Of a DNA stretch of 64,000 bases, positions 10,959-22,880 are shown one piece after another. A program made the position numbers and the translations under genes. The notes under the pieces are model-generated. The model had not been told where the DNA came from, made no database searches, and saw only the letters and a program-made list of their open reading frames with translations. Source of the DNA: Lota lota (lineage: Eukaryota > Chordata > Actinopteri > Gadiformes > Lotidae); contig JACYXH010000127.1 of the NCBI GenBank assembly GCA_026745465.1, forward strand, positions 480,220-544,219, written 5' to 3'. Every line of letters starts with the position of its first letter. Position 1 is the first letter of the stretch.

Positions 10959-11113
10959 CGCCAATGTCGGGTCGAAGCGTCTTGTCGTACTCCTTGAGTA
11001 AATTGTTCAGTATGTGAGTGGCGTCCGCCTGGTGGTTCCTGGGGGCCATGATCCGACTGACAGGGACGTCGTGGTGGTCCTGGTAGTCCTCGCTGTATTC
11101 CAGTTGGTCGGAG
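10959..11113 (-). CDS. GABA-A receptor gamma-like subunit, exon 2 (left arm copy)
   Basis: A 155-nt exon between an acceptor (CCTCCGTCTCCGTCAG) and the donor GTGAGT. Its phase fits exon 1 at 11530-11585. The translation begins SDQLEYSEDYQDHH and ends ILNNLLKEYDKTLRPDIG, the conserved N-terminal helix and start of the ligand-binding domain of GABA-A gamma subunits (gamma subunits typically read ILN-LL--YD-KLRPDIGV). The LLKEYDK wording is nearest gamma-3 in memory. It differs from the right copy by ATCATG against ATCGTG (M for V). Because arm homology ends at 9571 and no later exon is seen, this copy is probably a truncated 5' duplicate. Confidence 0.8.
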
Positions 11114-11529
11114 CTGACGGAGACGGAGGAAGACGTGAATGAAGAACACTCAAGAACTAACTTGTCTGTGAGATTGTCTCCAGAGTTGTTTTTGCTTTTA
11201 TGAGACCATTGATTGATTCATGTCGTGTATCCTGCAGTGGCTGTGCTATCTCGACTTTCACCGTGATAACCATGTATAAAACCTTGGCATGGCAGGACAC
11301 GAATTTATCTAGCCATCATTTAAGGAATGAAATCATATAGAATGTGACGATCTAAGTGTGTGTGTGCGTGTGTGCGTGTTTTGCGCGCATGATAACCATA
11401 TCGGCCATGTATTCGTATCGTTCGCAAGCTGTTCCAAAAACAAACGCAAAAAGACGTCCACTGTCCAACGTGAACGACAACTGAGAACTTTGAACCACAC
11501 GGAAACGCTTGAAAACGTCAAATCCTCAC

Positions 11530-11585
11530 CGAGTTGCTTGAACGACGAGAAGTAATAAAATGACGCACGCTAACTTGTTTTTCAT
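11530..11585 (-). CDS. GABA-A receptor gamma-like subunit, exon 1 / signal peptide (left arm copy)
   Basis: The ATG at 11585 opens MKNKLACVILLLLVVQAT, a classic signal peptide (basic start, leucine/valine core). The exon ends in phase 2 before GTGAGG, and exon 2 supplies the missing base. The sequence matches the right arm copy across the exon. A CA tract lies about 140 bp upstream, inside the presumed promoter or 5' UTR. Confidence 0.75.
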
Positions 11586-11720
11586 TTTCCCCACCAGCAG
11601 CGATCAAATGATTTGGTTCTGTGCGCTGGACAAAACGTCACCACGATCAACGGCGGTACCTCGTCTCTCCTCGGAGGTGCGGACCAATAATCCGTCTTCT
11701 GAACTTGTTCGTCGTCCCCT

Positions 11721-11825
<105 letters not shown>

Positions 11826-12122
11826 CTTCTCCTGCGTGTAATCTTTCATCCTAGGTCCACACAGGTTTGGTTTTTGGTCTGTTTCCCGTTCTGTCTTGGC
11901 TCGTGTTTTTCTTAAAGCTCCAACGGTCGACCAGCGTCGCCCCCCCCATTAAAAAAAAAACGAATACAGAAAGATAATAAAGACACCTTGCTCCTTCTCC
12001 CTCGATGTGGTGGTGGGAACAACTGAAGCGACATGGGGAGCCGTGTGGTTTGCTTCGGTAGTGTCGGGGACCCCTGACGTGAGAGACGGAGAGAAAGGCG
12101 TGTCTGACTCATGCGCCGTGCG

Positions 12123-12146
12123 CCCCCCCCCCCCCCCCCCCCCCCC
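12123..12146. repeat. Poly-C tract (24 bp)
   Basis: Mirror of the 40-base G tract at 61281-61320. The G-rich strand could form G-quadruplexes; the length difference shows independent change in the two arms. Confidence 0.95.
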
Positions 12147-13140
12147 TTTTACCGTAAAGTCTACATCACCGCGAATATGGACGGCGTTCTATCTGCGAAC
12201 GACGACGTGATGCACGTTTTTAAACGGCACCTGCTCTAAGTAGCCCACGTGAGATAATTAAGGACATCATTAATTCATAAGTGGCACGTGGCTGTAGTTT
12301 ATACCTTAATCATGCCATAAAATGCAACAAAATATCAAAAATCATGTCTCATGATATTAAATAGTCCAATTAGATGTACTCTAAGATAGAGCTTAATATA
12401 TACTATGTAAATATGTTATAGGCTAAAGTTTGTGTAATGAACCAGTCGACTGAGTGAATTTCTACCATTTAAAGGACTAGTGCACCCCCTGACGGTGAAA
12501 GTAGGCATTGCACATCAGCCCAGAGATACAATATCCAATGTCGCTGACCTAAAATATGACAAAATAGAAACAACTGAAAGAATAAAGTTTAGAACATTAA
12601 GCTATTGTTTTGAATATATTCAACAAATTATGATGTGGACAAAATCCGCCATTTCAAAGAGTGGTGGGGACATGTCCCCAGCGTAAAGGACACCATTGGG
12701 TGTTGTGATGGCTGTATATGTTTGAATAAAGTTATTTTGTTTTGTGAGCAGTACCTAAAGGAAAACAGCATTTGGCTGGACTTTTAAGTTGCTCCTTCTA
12801 TATATTTTACAAATGGTTTGTGTGGCATAATGTATGAGGAATACAGCTTATTTGTTTAAATCAACTATTTTATATTCATGCAGGGAGTAAGGATTAGGGG
12901 CCCACAAAGAACGTTCTGCCCCTCTGTGGTGATACCCCGCTCCCACCACTGGGTGGCGCTACAACACTGATTATGGGAAAGCTGCTTTTATGTGCCCGGG
13001 CACAGGTAGTAGTCTACAGCAAAGATGTGTCAAAAGGGTATATTCAGAACTACCTACATTTAACTTAAAGTAGTTCAAATATTATACTAAAATAATCTAA
13101 ATATTACCTATGTAATGTCTACACACGACAATAATTAACA
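12147..13140. other. Arm sequence without a recognised gene
   Basis: Conserved in the right arm at about 60400-61280. It holds short open frames only. One (12480-12686, starting MHPLTVKVGIAHQ) is also open in the right arm (60702-60947) but differs in length and has no known domain. I see no supported gene. Confidence 0.5.
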
Positions 13141-13484
13141 CAATCCCAGATGAGCTAGAAAGGAGAGCAGAGATTGGAGAGAGGAGGAAGAGAAGGGAGA
13201 GGAAGGAGAGAGGAGAAACTAAGATGAGAGGATGGAAAGGAGAGGAGAGCTGTCAAGACAAAGTCACGGTACTCACACACATGGGGTGAATCTTTACATG
13301 TAGTCACTGTGACCTTTGTGTAAGGTGTAACACATGTTGGGTTGTTGTATGGTGGACATTAAGTCATTGAATGGCTCATCAGCTACAAAATTGTGCAATC
13401 GATCAGTGATTTTAATCCTTCCTTGAATTCCATATTTTGTAAAATAGGGTTTTTAGGAGACAAATTTTTTTTTTATCCCACTTA

Positions 13485-13700
13485 GAATGTACCTATTCTA
13501 CTGAATATATATAGTACTGAGAATGTACCTATTCTACTGAATACATAGTGTACTGAGATTGTACACATTCCACAGAAAATGTCCCCAGTCTACTTTTGGT
13601 AAATCTTTATTCAAATCTGAAAAGTGTACAACATTTTTAATGTGTTGTCAAACATGATTCAAAAAAATAAACGAATTGAACTATTTGGTTTGAGGTGATG
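13485..13700 (-). pseudogene. TRIM 3'-flank remnant (left arm)
   Basis: Contains the TRIM-linked minisatellite (CTATTCTACTGAATA), the CCACAGAAAATG motif and an AATAAA-bearing strand as downstream of the TRIM copies, but no coding part. Mirrored at 59815-59990. Confidence 0.6.
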
Positions 13701-13929
13701 GCAGCCATCCGAATATCAGAACCAAAAACGATCCCTGAAACAGCTCAGTTGTCCCAATTCCACATATAAAGAAAAACACACAAAATGGGTAAATATTAAA
13801 ACATGTTTATTTATGAAGCAACAAGTGTTCAATCATGCACTTCAAGCCCTCAAGGATTAAAACTCAAAAACCCCTGTGGGGAAAAGAGAAACCTTTAAAA
13901 AATAAAAGTGGAGCAACCAAGGGACAAGT

Positions 13930-14285
13930 CTGGTTTAGCGCTAAATGAGTCTAGTTTAGGATTAAGGATGGTTAGCTTAGTATAAAGTTTGAAATAGGTC
14001 ATTTTAGGGGTGTTTGGGTATATGTTATGTTTAGGCCCCGTTTGGTTTAGGCATTAGTTATTGTATTAAAGATTGATAAGTTTAAGTATTAGGTGAGCGT
14101 TTACGCATTTTAGAGATGTTTAGGTTTGAAGGTTAAGTTTAGGTAAGCGAGTTTAGGTACTAGGTTAAGCTTTGGCCTTTTTGAAGTTTAGGTTAGATGG
14201 CTAAGTTTAGGTATTAGGTTAGATAATCCTATTTTATTTGTGGTTAAATTGAGGCCTTAGGGTTAGAAAGAAGGTTAAGATCAGG
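13930..14285. repeat. Degenerate TTAGG/TTTAGG-rich repeat
   Basis: Motifs such as GTTTAGGTATTAGGTTAG recur irregularly over about 350 bp and are mirrored as CCTAA-rich sequence at 59215-59580. It resembles the telomere hexamer only loosely. Confidence 0.55.
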
Positions 14286-14589
14286 GCCCAGGTTTGCTTC
14301 CAGCCTTGTCCCTTTAGTCGCTCCCTTAAGAGGGCTCCCAGCTAAGGGTGTTGGAAATATAATAGCTGGGATAACATATAGTGTACAGAAAAATCAACAA
14401 ATCAAAAGATTGAGCTACACATACTTTCCCCAAAAGCTGGTGTGACATAATGGTTTGTTTTAAAAGTGAACAGTAAAGTGACATCAGTATGGTGTGTAGT
14501 AGGCAGTCGATGAGCTCTGCGTGGGTTTGTTGGCTGTAGGTGTAGCCAGGGATCCTCAGGGTGGATGGGGAATAGGACACTGGAGTAGA

Positions 14590-14610
14590 TCAACTGTTCA
14601 GGTCATCATA
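14590..14610 (-). other. Putative last coding exon, left arm copy (YDDLNS, stop)
   Basis: A polypyrimidine tract and CACAG precede TATGATGACCTGAACAGTTGA. The right arm copy reads YHDLNS. It only follows in frame if the preceding 72-nt exon is read in phase 0, so its coding status is uncertain. Confidence 0.3.
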
Positions 14611-14834
14611 CTGTGAAGTAAAAAGAAAAAAAGTAAGTTTCACATTGTGCTGGCTGATTTAGAAGACATATTGATCACCAAATGTGACTGGGCATTTAAA
14701 GATTCCTAAACGCAGCGCCACGCTACATTGCCATTTGGTCCATTTATCGAAGCTCTCACCCGGGTCCAAGCAAAACTTACCATGTTGAATATTCAAAGTA
14801 AAAATCACATAAGATTGCAAGTCAAGCATCTTAC

Positions 14835-14906
14835 CTGGGTCCACATGGGGTCTTTAGGGCGCTGTACTGCAGGCCTTTGGTCCATCCTCTGCTCCGGGCC
14901 GCGGTC
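14835..14906 (-). other. 72-nt exon-like segment, left arm copy
   Basis: Flanked by AACTCAG and GTAAGA on the minus strand. Read in the phase set by the upstream small exons it gives GPRPGAEDGPKACSTAP and stop. In phase 0 it stays open (DRGPEQRMDQ...DPMWTQ) into YDDLNS. The right copy at 58585-58656 is nearly identical. Confidence 0.4.
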
Positions 14907-15130
14907 CTGAGTTTAAAGAACCATTTAGTCATCGAGCCGCTTGGTGGTTTGACCGCTTGCACAATTATGACTCTGGTTATACGCTGTCCCTGCTTACTCT
15001 AGTAGCACCCACTACTAAGTTTCAAGTGATAGAAATGATCAAGTTACAAAATACTAGAGCTCCTGAACGTAGACCTAGTTGATCAGATTTACTCGATGAA
15101 CCTTTACATCGGTTGAAGAGTTCACCTTAC

Positions 15131-15160
15131 CTGGATGAGTAGCTGCTAGGTCTTAACACA
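15131..15160 (-). pseudogene. 30-nt exon with lost 3' splice site (left arm)
   Basis: The donor GTAAGG is retained. The acceptor seen in the right copy (TTGCAG before ATTATAAAG) is replaced here by TTGCACCTTGTGTT, so the left-arm gene could not be spliced the same way. Confidence 0.4.
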
Positions 15161-15169
15161 AGGTGCAAC

Positions 15170-15256
15170 CACAAGGACCTCCAGCTGACCGCCAGGACCT
15201 CCAGCTGACCGCCAGGACCTCCAGCTGACTGCCAGGACCTCCAGGACCTCCAGCTG
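15170..15256. repeat. 20-bp minisatellite (left arm)
   Basis: About four units of AGGACCTCCAGCTGACCGCC. The right arm has about six at 58195-58330. Confidence 0.9.
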
Positions 15257-16777
15257 CGTCGCCTCAGTCCTTCTGAAACTTAACACATGCGCTCCATTTG
15301 CACATTTTACAAAAGGGGTCACCGCCAGAGGCCAAATCATACACGAAACCAGAATGCACTAAATAAAAATATATAAAATAAACCGTATGGCACAGAATGA
15401 AAGTGCATTGCAAAATATAAACCACATGGCACAGAATGAATGTGCATTGTAGAAAATAACAAACCGTATGGCACAGAATGAATGTGCATTGTAGAAAATA
15501 ACAAACCGTATGGCACAGAATGAATGTGCATTGTGGAAAATAACAAACCGTATGGCACAGAATGAATGCGCATTGCAGAAAATAACAAACCGTATGGCAC
15601 AGAATGAATGCATTGCAGAAAATAACAAACCGTATGGCACAGAATGAATACATTGCAGAAAATAACAAACCGTATGGCACAGAATGAATGCATTGCAGAA
15701 AATAACAAACCGTATGAATGTGCATTGCTGAAAATAACAAACCGTATGGCACAGAATGAATGCATTGTAGAAAATAACAAACCGTATGGCACAGAATGAA
15801 TGTGCATTGTAGAAAATAACAAACCGTATGGCACAGAATGAATGTGCATTGTAGAAAATAACAAACCGTATGGCACAAAATGAAAGTGCATTGCAAATAA
15901 CAAACCACATGGCACAGAATGAATGTGCATTGTAGAAAATAACAAACCGTATGACACAGAATGAATACATTGTAGAAAATAACAAACCGTATGGCACAGA
16001 ATGAATGCATTGTAGAAAATAACAAACCGTATGGCACAGAATGAATGCATTGCAGAAAATAACAAACCGTATGGCACAGAATGAAAGCATTGTGGAAAAT
16101 AACAAACCGTATGGCACAGAATGAATGCTTTGCAGAAAATAACAAATCGTATGACAGAATGAATGCTTTGCAGAAAATAACAAACCGTATGGCAAAGAAT
16201 GAATGTGCATTGCAGAAAATACCAAACCGTATGGCACAGAATTAATGCACTGTAGAAAATAATAAACCGTATGGCATAGAATGAATGCATTGCAGAAAAT
16301 AACAAACCGTATGGCACAGAATGAATGCACTGTAGAAAATAACAAACCGTATGGCACAGAATGAATGCTTTGCAGAAAATAACAAACTGTATGGCACAGA
16401 ATGAATGTACATTGTAGAAAATAACAAACCGTATGGCACAGAATGAATGTGCATTGCAGAAAATAACAAACCGTATGGCACAGAATGAATGCATTGCAGA
16501 AAATAACAAACCGTATGGCACAGAATGAATGTGCATTGCAGAAAATAACAAACCGTATGGCACAGAATGAATGTGCATTGCAGAAAATAACAAACCGTAT
16601 GGCACAGAATGAATGTGCGTTGCAGAAAATAACAAACCCTATGGAACAGAATGAAAGTGCATTGCACAGAATTCAACGTCAAGCATCAGCAGCTTGTAAG
16701 TGTATGGAAAGTTGTAAAAGCGAACCAGCAGCCAAACTTCAAGCAGCTCATGAAATAATAAACGTTGGGTGACTCAC

Positions 16778-16870
16778 TGTGAGGATGGTCCTTGAAGCTC
16801 CCGTTGGTGGCCACGTTGTCCGGATTGTTCAGTCGGAAGAGCACAACACACACATAAGCAACCGCAGGAC
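16778..16870 (-). CDS. 93-nt repeated exon, left copy 1
   Basis: Same exon as described at 55203-55295. Acceptor side is CTCTCTCTAAG, donor is GTGAGT. The open phase encodes AYVCVVLFRLNNPD and NNPDNVATNGSFKDHPH-type sequence. Confidence 0.45.
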
Positions 16871-17592
16871 CTTAGAGAGAGAGCACGGAATGAAACCACC
16901 GTAGAAAACAACAAACCGTATGGCACAGAATGAATGTGCATTGTAGAAAACAACAAACCGTATGGCACAGAATGAATGTGCATTGCAGAAAATAACAAAG
17001 CGTATGGCACAGAATGAATGCATTGCAGAAAATAACAAAGCGTATGGCACAGAATGAATGTATTGTAGAAAATAACAAACCGTATGGCACAGAATGAATA
17101 TGCATTGTAGAAAATAACAAACCGTATGGCACAGCATGAATGCATTGTAGAAAATAACAAACCGTATGGCACAGCATGAATGCATTGCAGAAAATAACAA
17201 ACCGTATGGCACAGAATGAATGTGCATTGCAGAAAATAACAAACCGTATGGCACAGAATGAATGTACATTGTAGAAAATAACAAACCGTATGGCACAGAA
17301 TGAATGTGCATTGCAGAAAATAACAAACCGTATGGCACAGAATGAATGCATTGCAGAAAATAACAAACCGTATGGCACAGAATGAATGTGCATTGCAGAA
17401 AATAACAAACCGTATGGCACAGAATGAATGTGCGTTGCAGAAAATAACAAACCCTATGGAACAGAATGAAAGTGCATTGCACAGAATTCAACGTCAAGCA
17501 TCAGCAGCTTGTAAGTGTATGGAAAATTGTAAAAGCGAACCAGCAGCCAAACTTCAACCAGCTCATGAAATAATAAACGTTGGGTGACTCAC

Positions 17593-17685
17593 TGTGAGGA
17601 TCGTCCTTGAAGCTCCCGTTGGTGGCCACGTTGTCCGGATTGTTCAGTCGGAAGAGCACAACACACACATAAGCAACCGCAGGAC
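17593..17685 (-). CDS. 93-nt repeated exon, left copy 2
   Basis: Second left-arm copy, identical organisation, donor GTGAGT. About 815 bp from copy 1, giving a higher-order repeat unit together with the minisatellite block between them. Confidence 0.45.
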
Positions 17686-18815
17686 CTTAGAGAGAGAGCA
17701 CGGAATGAAACCACCGTAGAAAACAACAAACCGTATGGCACAGAATGAATGTGCATTGTAGAAAATAACAAACCGTATGGCACAGAATGAATGTGCATTG
17801 CAGAAAATAACAAAGCGTATGGCACAGAATGAATGCATTGCAGAAAATAACAAACCGTATGGCACAGAATGAATGTATTGTAGAAAATAACAAACCGTAT
17901 CTCACAGAATGAATATGCATTGTAGAAAATAACAAACCGTATGGCACAGCATGAATGCATTGTAGAAAATAACAAACCGTATGGCACAGCATGAATGCAT
18001 TGCAGAAAATAACAAACCGTATGGCACAGAATGAATGTGCATTGCAGAAAATAACAAACCGTATGGCACAGAATGAATGTGCATTATAGAAAATCGTATG
18101 GCACAGAATGAATGTGCATTGCAGAAAATAACAAACCGTATGGCACAGAATGAAAACCACATTGCACAGAATGAAAACCACATTGTACAGAATGAAAACC
18201 ACATTGCACCGATTTCAACATCAAGCCGCAGTCAAACTTCTGCAACAGTCAACAGCAGCTTGCAAGTGTATTGAGAGTTTTGAAAGGGAAAGATTGGGAG
18301 AGTGTGCAAGTGCAAAGCAAGTACAGCATCTAACCTCTTCTAATTCCAGCATACCAACCATCTACCAAGCCAAAACCAACCTTCTACCAAGCCAAAACCA
18401 ACCTTCTACCAAGCCAAAACCAACCAATTAAACCAAACCTCAACATGCCCCCAGTCAGTAGTCTAGTTAGTCTGATGGATTAAAAAAAAAAAAAAACACA
18501 GAGGGTCCAGTGGGGTTATGGATGGAGCAAAAACTGAACACTTCCTTCTCTTTGTCGAGTTATTTTGGAGATGTCCTTAAATTCACAAACATCCTGGATA
18601 TTACAGACACGTGGCATTTCAAGTTGTCTTTGTGGATTCCTGAGTGAGGTAGAGCATCTGGAGAAGGCGCTGTGCCGTTCCATTGTCTAACGCAGCATGG
18701 ATTGCACAGGATTGTCATTTCAACCTAGTGGAGGTCCTGTAGTCCAGTGGTGCTGTTAATCAAAAAAAGAAAGCAATTGGCGAAAATAGTTGTATTCGCC
18801 AATTAGTCTACTTAC

Positions 18816-18968
18816 CTCTTCATCTACGGCTGTTTGCTTTCAACAGTTCCAGTTTGACCCAAAACGTCGTTCTTTCACAATGGTTGCAGCTGTTCCTCCA
18901 TTTTGCGTCCATTTTCCAGAGCACACACACTTCCCAGTGTTCACGCGGAGGTTGTCGGTGCAGCGCCG
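18816..18968 (-). other. Exon-like segment before a GTAAGT donor (left arm)
   Basis: On the minus strand the frame CTDNLRVNTGKCVCSGKW continues to a single TGA close to the donor (GAAGAG then GTAAGT). The right arm has a homologous segment at 53094-53247 with the same donor. It may be a 5' UTR exon of the unknown gene. Confidence 0.3.
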
Positions 18969-19770
18969 GTAAAGTCAGTCGGTTAGTCATCCCCAGTTAG
19001 GCCCAATACAAACACGTGTACACACTGCACTCAAAACACAAGCTACAACTCTGCATTTCAACTATAAACGAGCAAAACCAAAGTGACTATGAGCGGTCAA
19101 ATCCGGGGTAACTTTGAGGGGAAAGAACAGATTGTGAGTGAGGAGACAGGCAGAGTAATGTAATGTAATGTGTGCGGTGCACTGATGCACAATCACAGGC
19201 TGATCTGAAGCCAGCAGCCAAACACAACCAAACAAACAATCAAGCAGCTCATTAAACAATAAACGTTGGTGAAGCTCCGCCCCGTTGGTGGCCACGTTGT
19301 CCGGATTGTTCATTCAAAAGCGCCCAAAACAAATACGCAACAGCGGGCGCAACGTCTAACTAATAAAAGGTACAGGCCTAAGCCATCGGTTACCGCAGTC
19401 AAACGAAAAAAAGGAATGGCCGACATCACCTGGGAGCTATGTGCACGTCGGGGGCGACTCAGCTAAATTCAATTAAGAACTAATGACAACGAGAAGGTGA
19501 TTGGCTGTCAGCGAGAAGCTCCACACGAGAAAGGGCTTCCGTATGGAGCGCAGCATATGAAGCACATGTATAGAATAAAAGCGCTCAAATAATAATGTAT
19601 CGCTTCTTTTTATTTTTGGGGGGTCATAAACGACATCAGTATAATGTAGACATACGAAAATGTGATGATTGCAATTATTGTTGTCTACTGTTGGAATCAT
19701 TCTGTGCTGCGATCTTTGCCTATGTAAATACTTTGTGGACAAATTGTGAGTCAATTGCTTTACTGGATAA

Positions 19771-19841
19771 GCATTTGTGGTTCAGTGGTAGAATTCTTGC
19801 CTGCCACGCGGGAGGCCCGGGTTCGATTCCCGGCCAATGCA
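19771..19841 (+). tRNA. tRNA-Gly (GCC)
   Basis: 71 nt with a complete cloverleaf: acceptor GCATTTG with CCAATGC, anticodon loop CTGCCAC, T arm CCGGG-TTCGATT-CCCGG. It lies about 200 bp inside the inner edge of the left palindrome arm. Confidence 0.95.
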
Positions 19842-20208
19842 AGGCAAACTTTTGATTAGTTCTGAATGGAAAATAAAACCTTTTGTGTGAGGTTACCTCT
19901 TTCTGAATATCTAGCTGATGATGGCAAACTAAACTTCGTTTTTCCTCTAGTTCAATTTTTTTTATTCATTAGTATGAATTAAAAAATAAGAAAAATAAAC
20001 TTTCGTTAGCCAGTTTTGTATGGGGTTTGGAGTGGATCACAAGGTCACAGGTTCAAGACTGACCAGTGACAAACAAAATTAAAAGAAAATGCACAAGCAC
20101 TGTTCTGCTTTAATGGATGTATTTAAGATCTCTTGCGTGAATGTTCTGTTTATTGTGCTATTATCTATTACTCCATTATCATAGCCATATAACTTTGGAC
20201 AACTTTGG

Positions 20209-20210
<2 letters not shown>

Positions 20211-20275
<65 letters not shown>
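20211..20275. repeat. (TA)n microsatellite
   Basis: About 64 bp of pure AT, able to extrude as a cruciform. Confidence 0.97.
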
Positions 20276-20278
<3 letters not shown>

Positions 20279-20540
20279 TATGTACGCGCTCAAAAATATA
20301 TATTACAGTATGTTGCTTTCTTTTCTTCTTTTCTGGCGAGGGGCGTGTGGAAGCACTGCAGAGGGGACAGCAAACATCTATCCGCTACACGCTAAAGTAT
20401 GTAACACCAGTGTAGAGGTTATTACAGTTGCACTAACCAGAGGGGAAGAGCCGGTCCTGACAGATGACCCAGCGGGGCTGGATGGGGGCAGAGAGAAAGG
20501 GGAGATAGGCCTGATATATCAAAAAAAAAAAAAAAAAAAC
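20276..20540 (+). other. Unique segment ending in poly-A (possible retroposed sequence)
   Basis: About 240 bp without inverted or direct copies in the window, ending in a run of about 19 A just before the duplicon. The A tail suggests a retroposed insertion. No open reading frame is recognised. Confidence 0.3.
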
Positions 20541-20624
20541 TCCTCCTTCTTGCTCACAGACACCGACTGCTCCTAAAATATCTGAACTTTGGTTATATTG
20601 GTGACTGTGGGTTACTGTCAAACA

Positions 20625-20696
20625 CTCCCCGTCGGGGAATTGAACCCCGGTCTCCCGCGTGACAGGCGGGGATACTGACCACTATACTAACGAGGA
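20625..20696 (-). tRNA. tRNA-Asp (GTC)
   Basis: 72-nt intact cloverleaf, anticodon loop CTGTCAC. Confidence 0.93.
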
Positions 20697-20874
20697 CCTG
20701 TTGTAATGAGAATACCTCGAGATTGGTAAGCGCATTGACGTCTACAAATGTGTTATGGCAACTTAAACGCTTTGTGTGACGTCTCCTCTTTCTTGACATC
20801 TAGCTGATGAGGGCGAACTAAACTTTAGAGTAATTTTATATGAAGATGTTATTTCGCTTGTCCTTAAAACTTCT

Positions 20875-20956
20875 GTCAGAAGTGGGATTTGAACCCACGC
20901 CTCCAGAGGAGACTGCGACCTGAACGCAGCGCCTTAGACCGCTCGGCCATCCTGAC
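20875..20956 (-). tRNA. tRNA-Leu (CAG)
   Basis: 82 nt, class II, anticodon loop TTCAGGT, paired variable arm CTCC-TCT-GGAG, acceptor GTCAGGA. Least altered Leu copy on the left side. Confidence 0.95.
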
Positions 20957-21106
20957 TAACATATAAATTGTCCAAGAGTTGATCGTTGCGTAAATTTCGT
21001 TAAACTTGTCATTTAAATCAAAGATCACTTCGTGCTCACAGACACTGACTGCTCCTAAAATAACACAACTTTGATTGTATTGGTGACTGTGGGTAAATGT
21101 CAATCA

Positions 21107-21178
21107 CTCCCCGTCGGGGAATTGAACCCCGGTCTCCCGCGTGACAGGCGGGGATACTGACCAATATACTAACGAGGA
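21107..21178 (-). tRNA. tRNA-Asp (GTC)
   Basis: 72 nt, intact except for a D-arm substitution (TATTGG for TAGTGG on the sense strand). Confidence 0.88.
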
Positions 21179-21337
21179 ACTGTTGGAATTAGAATACCTC
21201 GACATTAATAAGTGCGTTGACGTCTACAGGTATACATTTTATATTCAACATTTGACAACACTTGCCATGGCGCTGAGTGGGGCCAGCGCTAATGCGCTCC
21301 CGGGGGCCAGCTGGGGGAGAGCGGCGGTCTGCTCCGT

Positions 21338-21469
21338 CTACCAGCGCTCCCCTAGGCCGTCTGGGCCGCTGCGCTGGAGCCGGGCTGACACAATGTCTTG
21401 AAACACATCTCTAGTGGGACTGCTGATGTCTTCTGTGTCTCTCTCCATTTCTGTCTGACCAAAGACATC
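21338..21469 (-). other. Exon-like segment (43 codons), copy 2
   Basis: Same frame as 1172-1303, preceded on the minus strand by CT tract and CTGCAG, stop TAG conserved. Pro to Leu near the end (GDGLGERW-type reading). Confidence 0.35.
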
Positions 21470-21473
21470 CTGC

Positions 21474-21599
<126 letters not shown>

Positions 21600-22324
21600 A
21601 CTTTAATTCATCGTTTAGATGGAAGACACAGGCATAATGCTGTTGACAGAGACACACATCAATGAAAGTCAGCTTCACTGTAGTTGAGAGGGAGGGAGAG
21701 AGAGAGAGAGAGGAAGATATTATTCAGAGTTTTCAGTACAATACAGATTGAGAATGTAGATATTCTACTACATATATATTGTAGAGAATGATCCTATTCC
21801 ACGGAATATGTCCCATTCTACTTTTGTAAATTTGAATTGAAATCAAAAAAGTGTACAAACATTTTATTACGTTATCATTCATAATTCAGAAGTAGAAATT
21901 AATGTAAACATTTTGTTAAAAAAACTAAAGTGTTCACTTCACATTTTCAATATTTTCTACTTGTAATCGTTTTGAATTGTAAAGTTTTAAAAACCAGGAA
22001 CAAGATGGAGAGAGATATGAAATTTAACTGAACATTTAGATTGGAAGACACAGGCCCAATGCTGTTGACATAGAGACATCGATGACAGTCAGCTTCACTG
22101 TAGGAGAGAGGGAGGGAGAGAGAGGGAGGGGGTGAGAGAGGGGATGATAAAGCAAGAGAGAGAGAAAGAGGGAGAGAGCAAGGGGGAGAGGTAGAGAGGG
22201 GGAGGGAGGGAAAGAGGGAGAGTTGAAGAGAGGAGACACTGAGAGGGAAGGAGAGAGGGTGGGAGAGAGAGGAGGGAAAGAATGAGGGAAGGAGGGAGAG
22301 AGAGCAAGGAAGAGTTAGGAGAAT

Positions 22325-22455
22325 GTAGCTATTCTATTGAATACATATTGTACTGAGGATGTACCTATTCTACTGAATACATATTGTAGAGAATCTACCT
22401 ATTCTACTGAATACATATTGTAGAGAATGTACCTATTCTACTGAACACATATTGT
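22325..22455. repeat. TRIM-linked 34-36 bp minisatellite
   Basis: About four units downstream of the TRIM copy at 22881-24504. Confidence 0.85.
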
Positions 22456-22880
22456 AGAGACTGTAACTAGAAAATGACCCCATTCTACATTTTGTACATT
22501 TTTATTGTAATAAAAAAGTGTTCAAACATTTGATTGTTGTCACATATTTCAGAAGTGTAAACTAATATACTCGTTTTGTTTAAGAAACTACAGATTATTA
22601 ACATGCACCTGCAAATGTTTCTCAATTTCATATTGTTAAATGTATAAAAAACATTCAGCAGTAATCAGATATTGATCAATATAGTATATGTAATCGAATC
22701 ACGTATCATGGGTTATATTTTACAATAGTCAGGGTTCTTTTCCGAATGAATTCCTTCTTGTCAAATGAAAGCAGTACAACATTAACGCAGTTCTCTCAGA
22801 TCAACATAGTAGAGATTCCCATGCAGGAAACAACATTAGTGGTTTTGGTTGTTTGATTATTTTACTATCAAACAAAGGTC

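Larger units (their letters stand above)
15375..18200 (-). repeat. 42-bp minisatellite array, left arm
   Basis: Units of 42, 40 or 39 bp. On the minus strand each contains CATTCTGTGCCATACGG, then TTTGTTATTTTCTGCAATGC, then an ACATT that is variably present. The unit has no stop on the minus strand in any frame, which explains very long open frames there (up to 432 codons); these are not taken as genes. Two spacers of about 240 bp (near 16.65-16.91 and 17.46-17.73 kb) interrupt the array and each holds a 93-nt exon. Confidence 0.95.

Noticed and set aside
12480..12686. Small gene MHPLTVKVGIAHQ... conserved in both arms
   Set aside because: Conservation is explained by the palindrome, the frame ends differ and no domain or splice context is visible.
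15337..16635. 432-codon open frame (and similar ones at 57342-58345)
   Set aside because: The 42-bp repeat unit has no stop in any frame on that strand, so all three frames stay open; the translation is just the unit in three registers.
15375..18200. CRISPR-like array of repeats and spacers
   Set aside because: The repeats are directly adjacent with no unique spacers, the genome is eukaryotic and no cas genes occur.
20030..20080. tRNA-like GGTTCAAGACTGACC near 20060
   Set aside because: Only a B-box-like match; no cloverleaf can be drawn around it.
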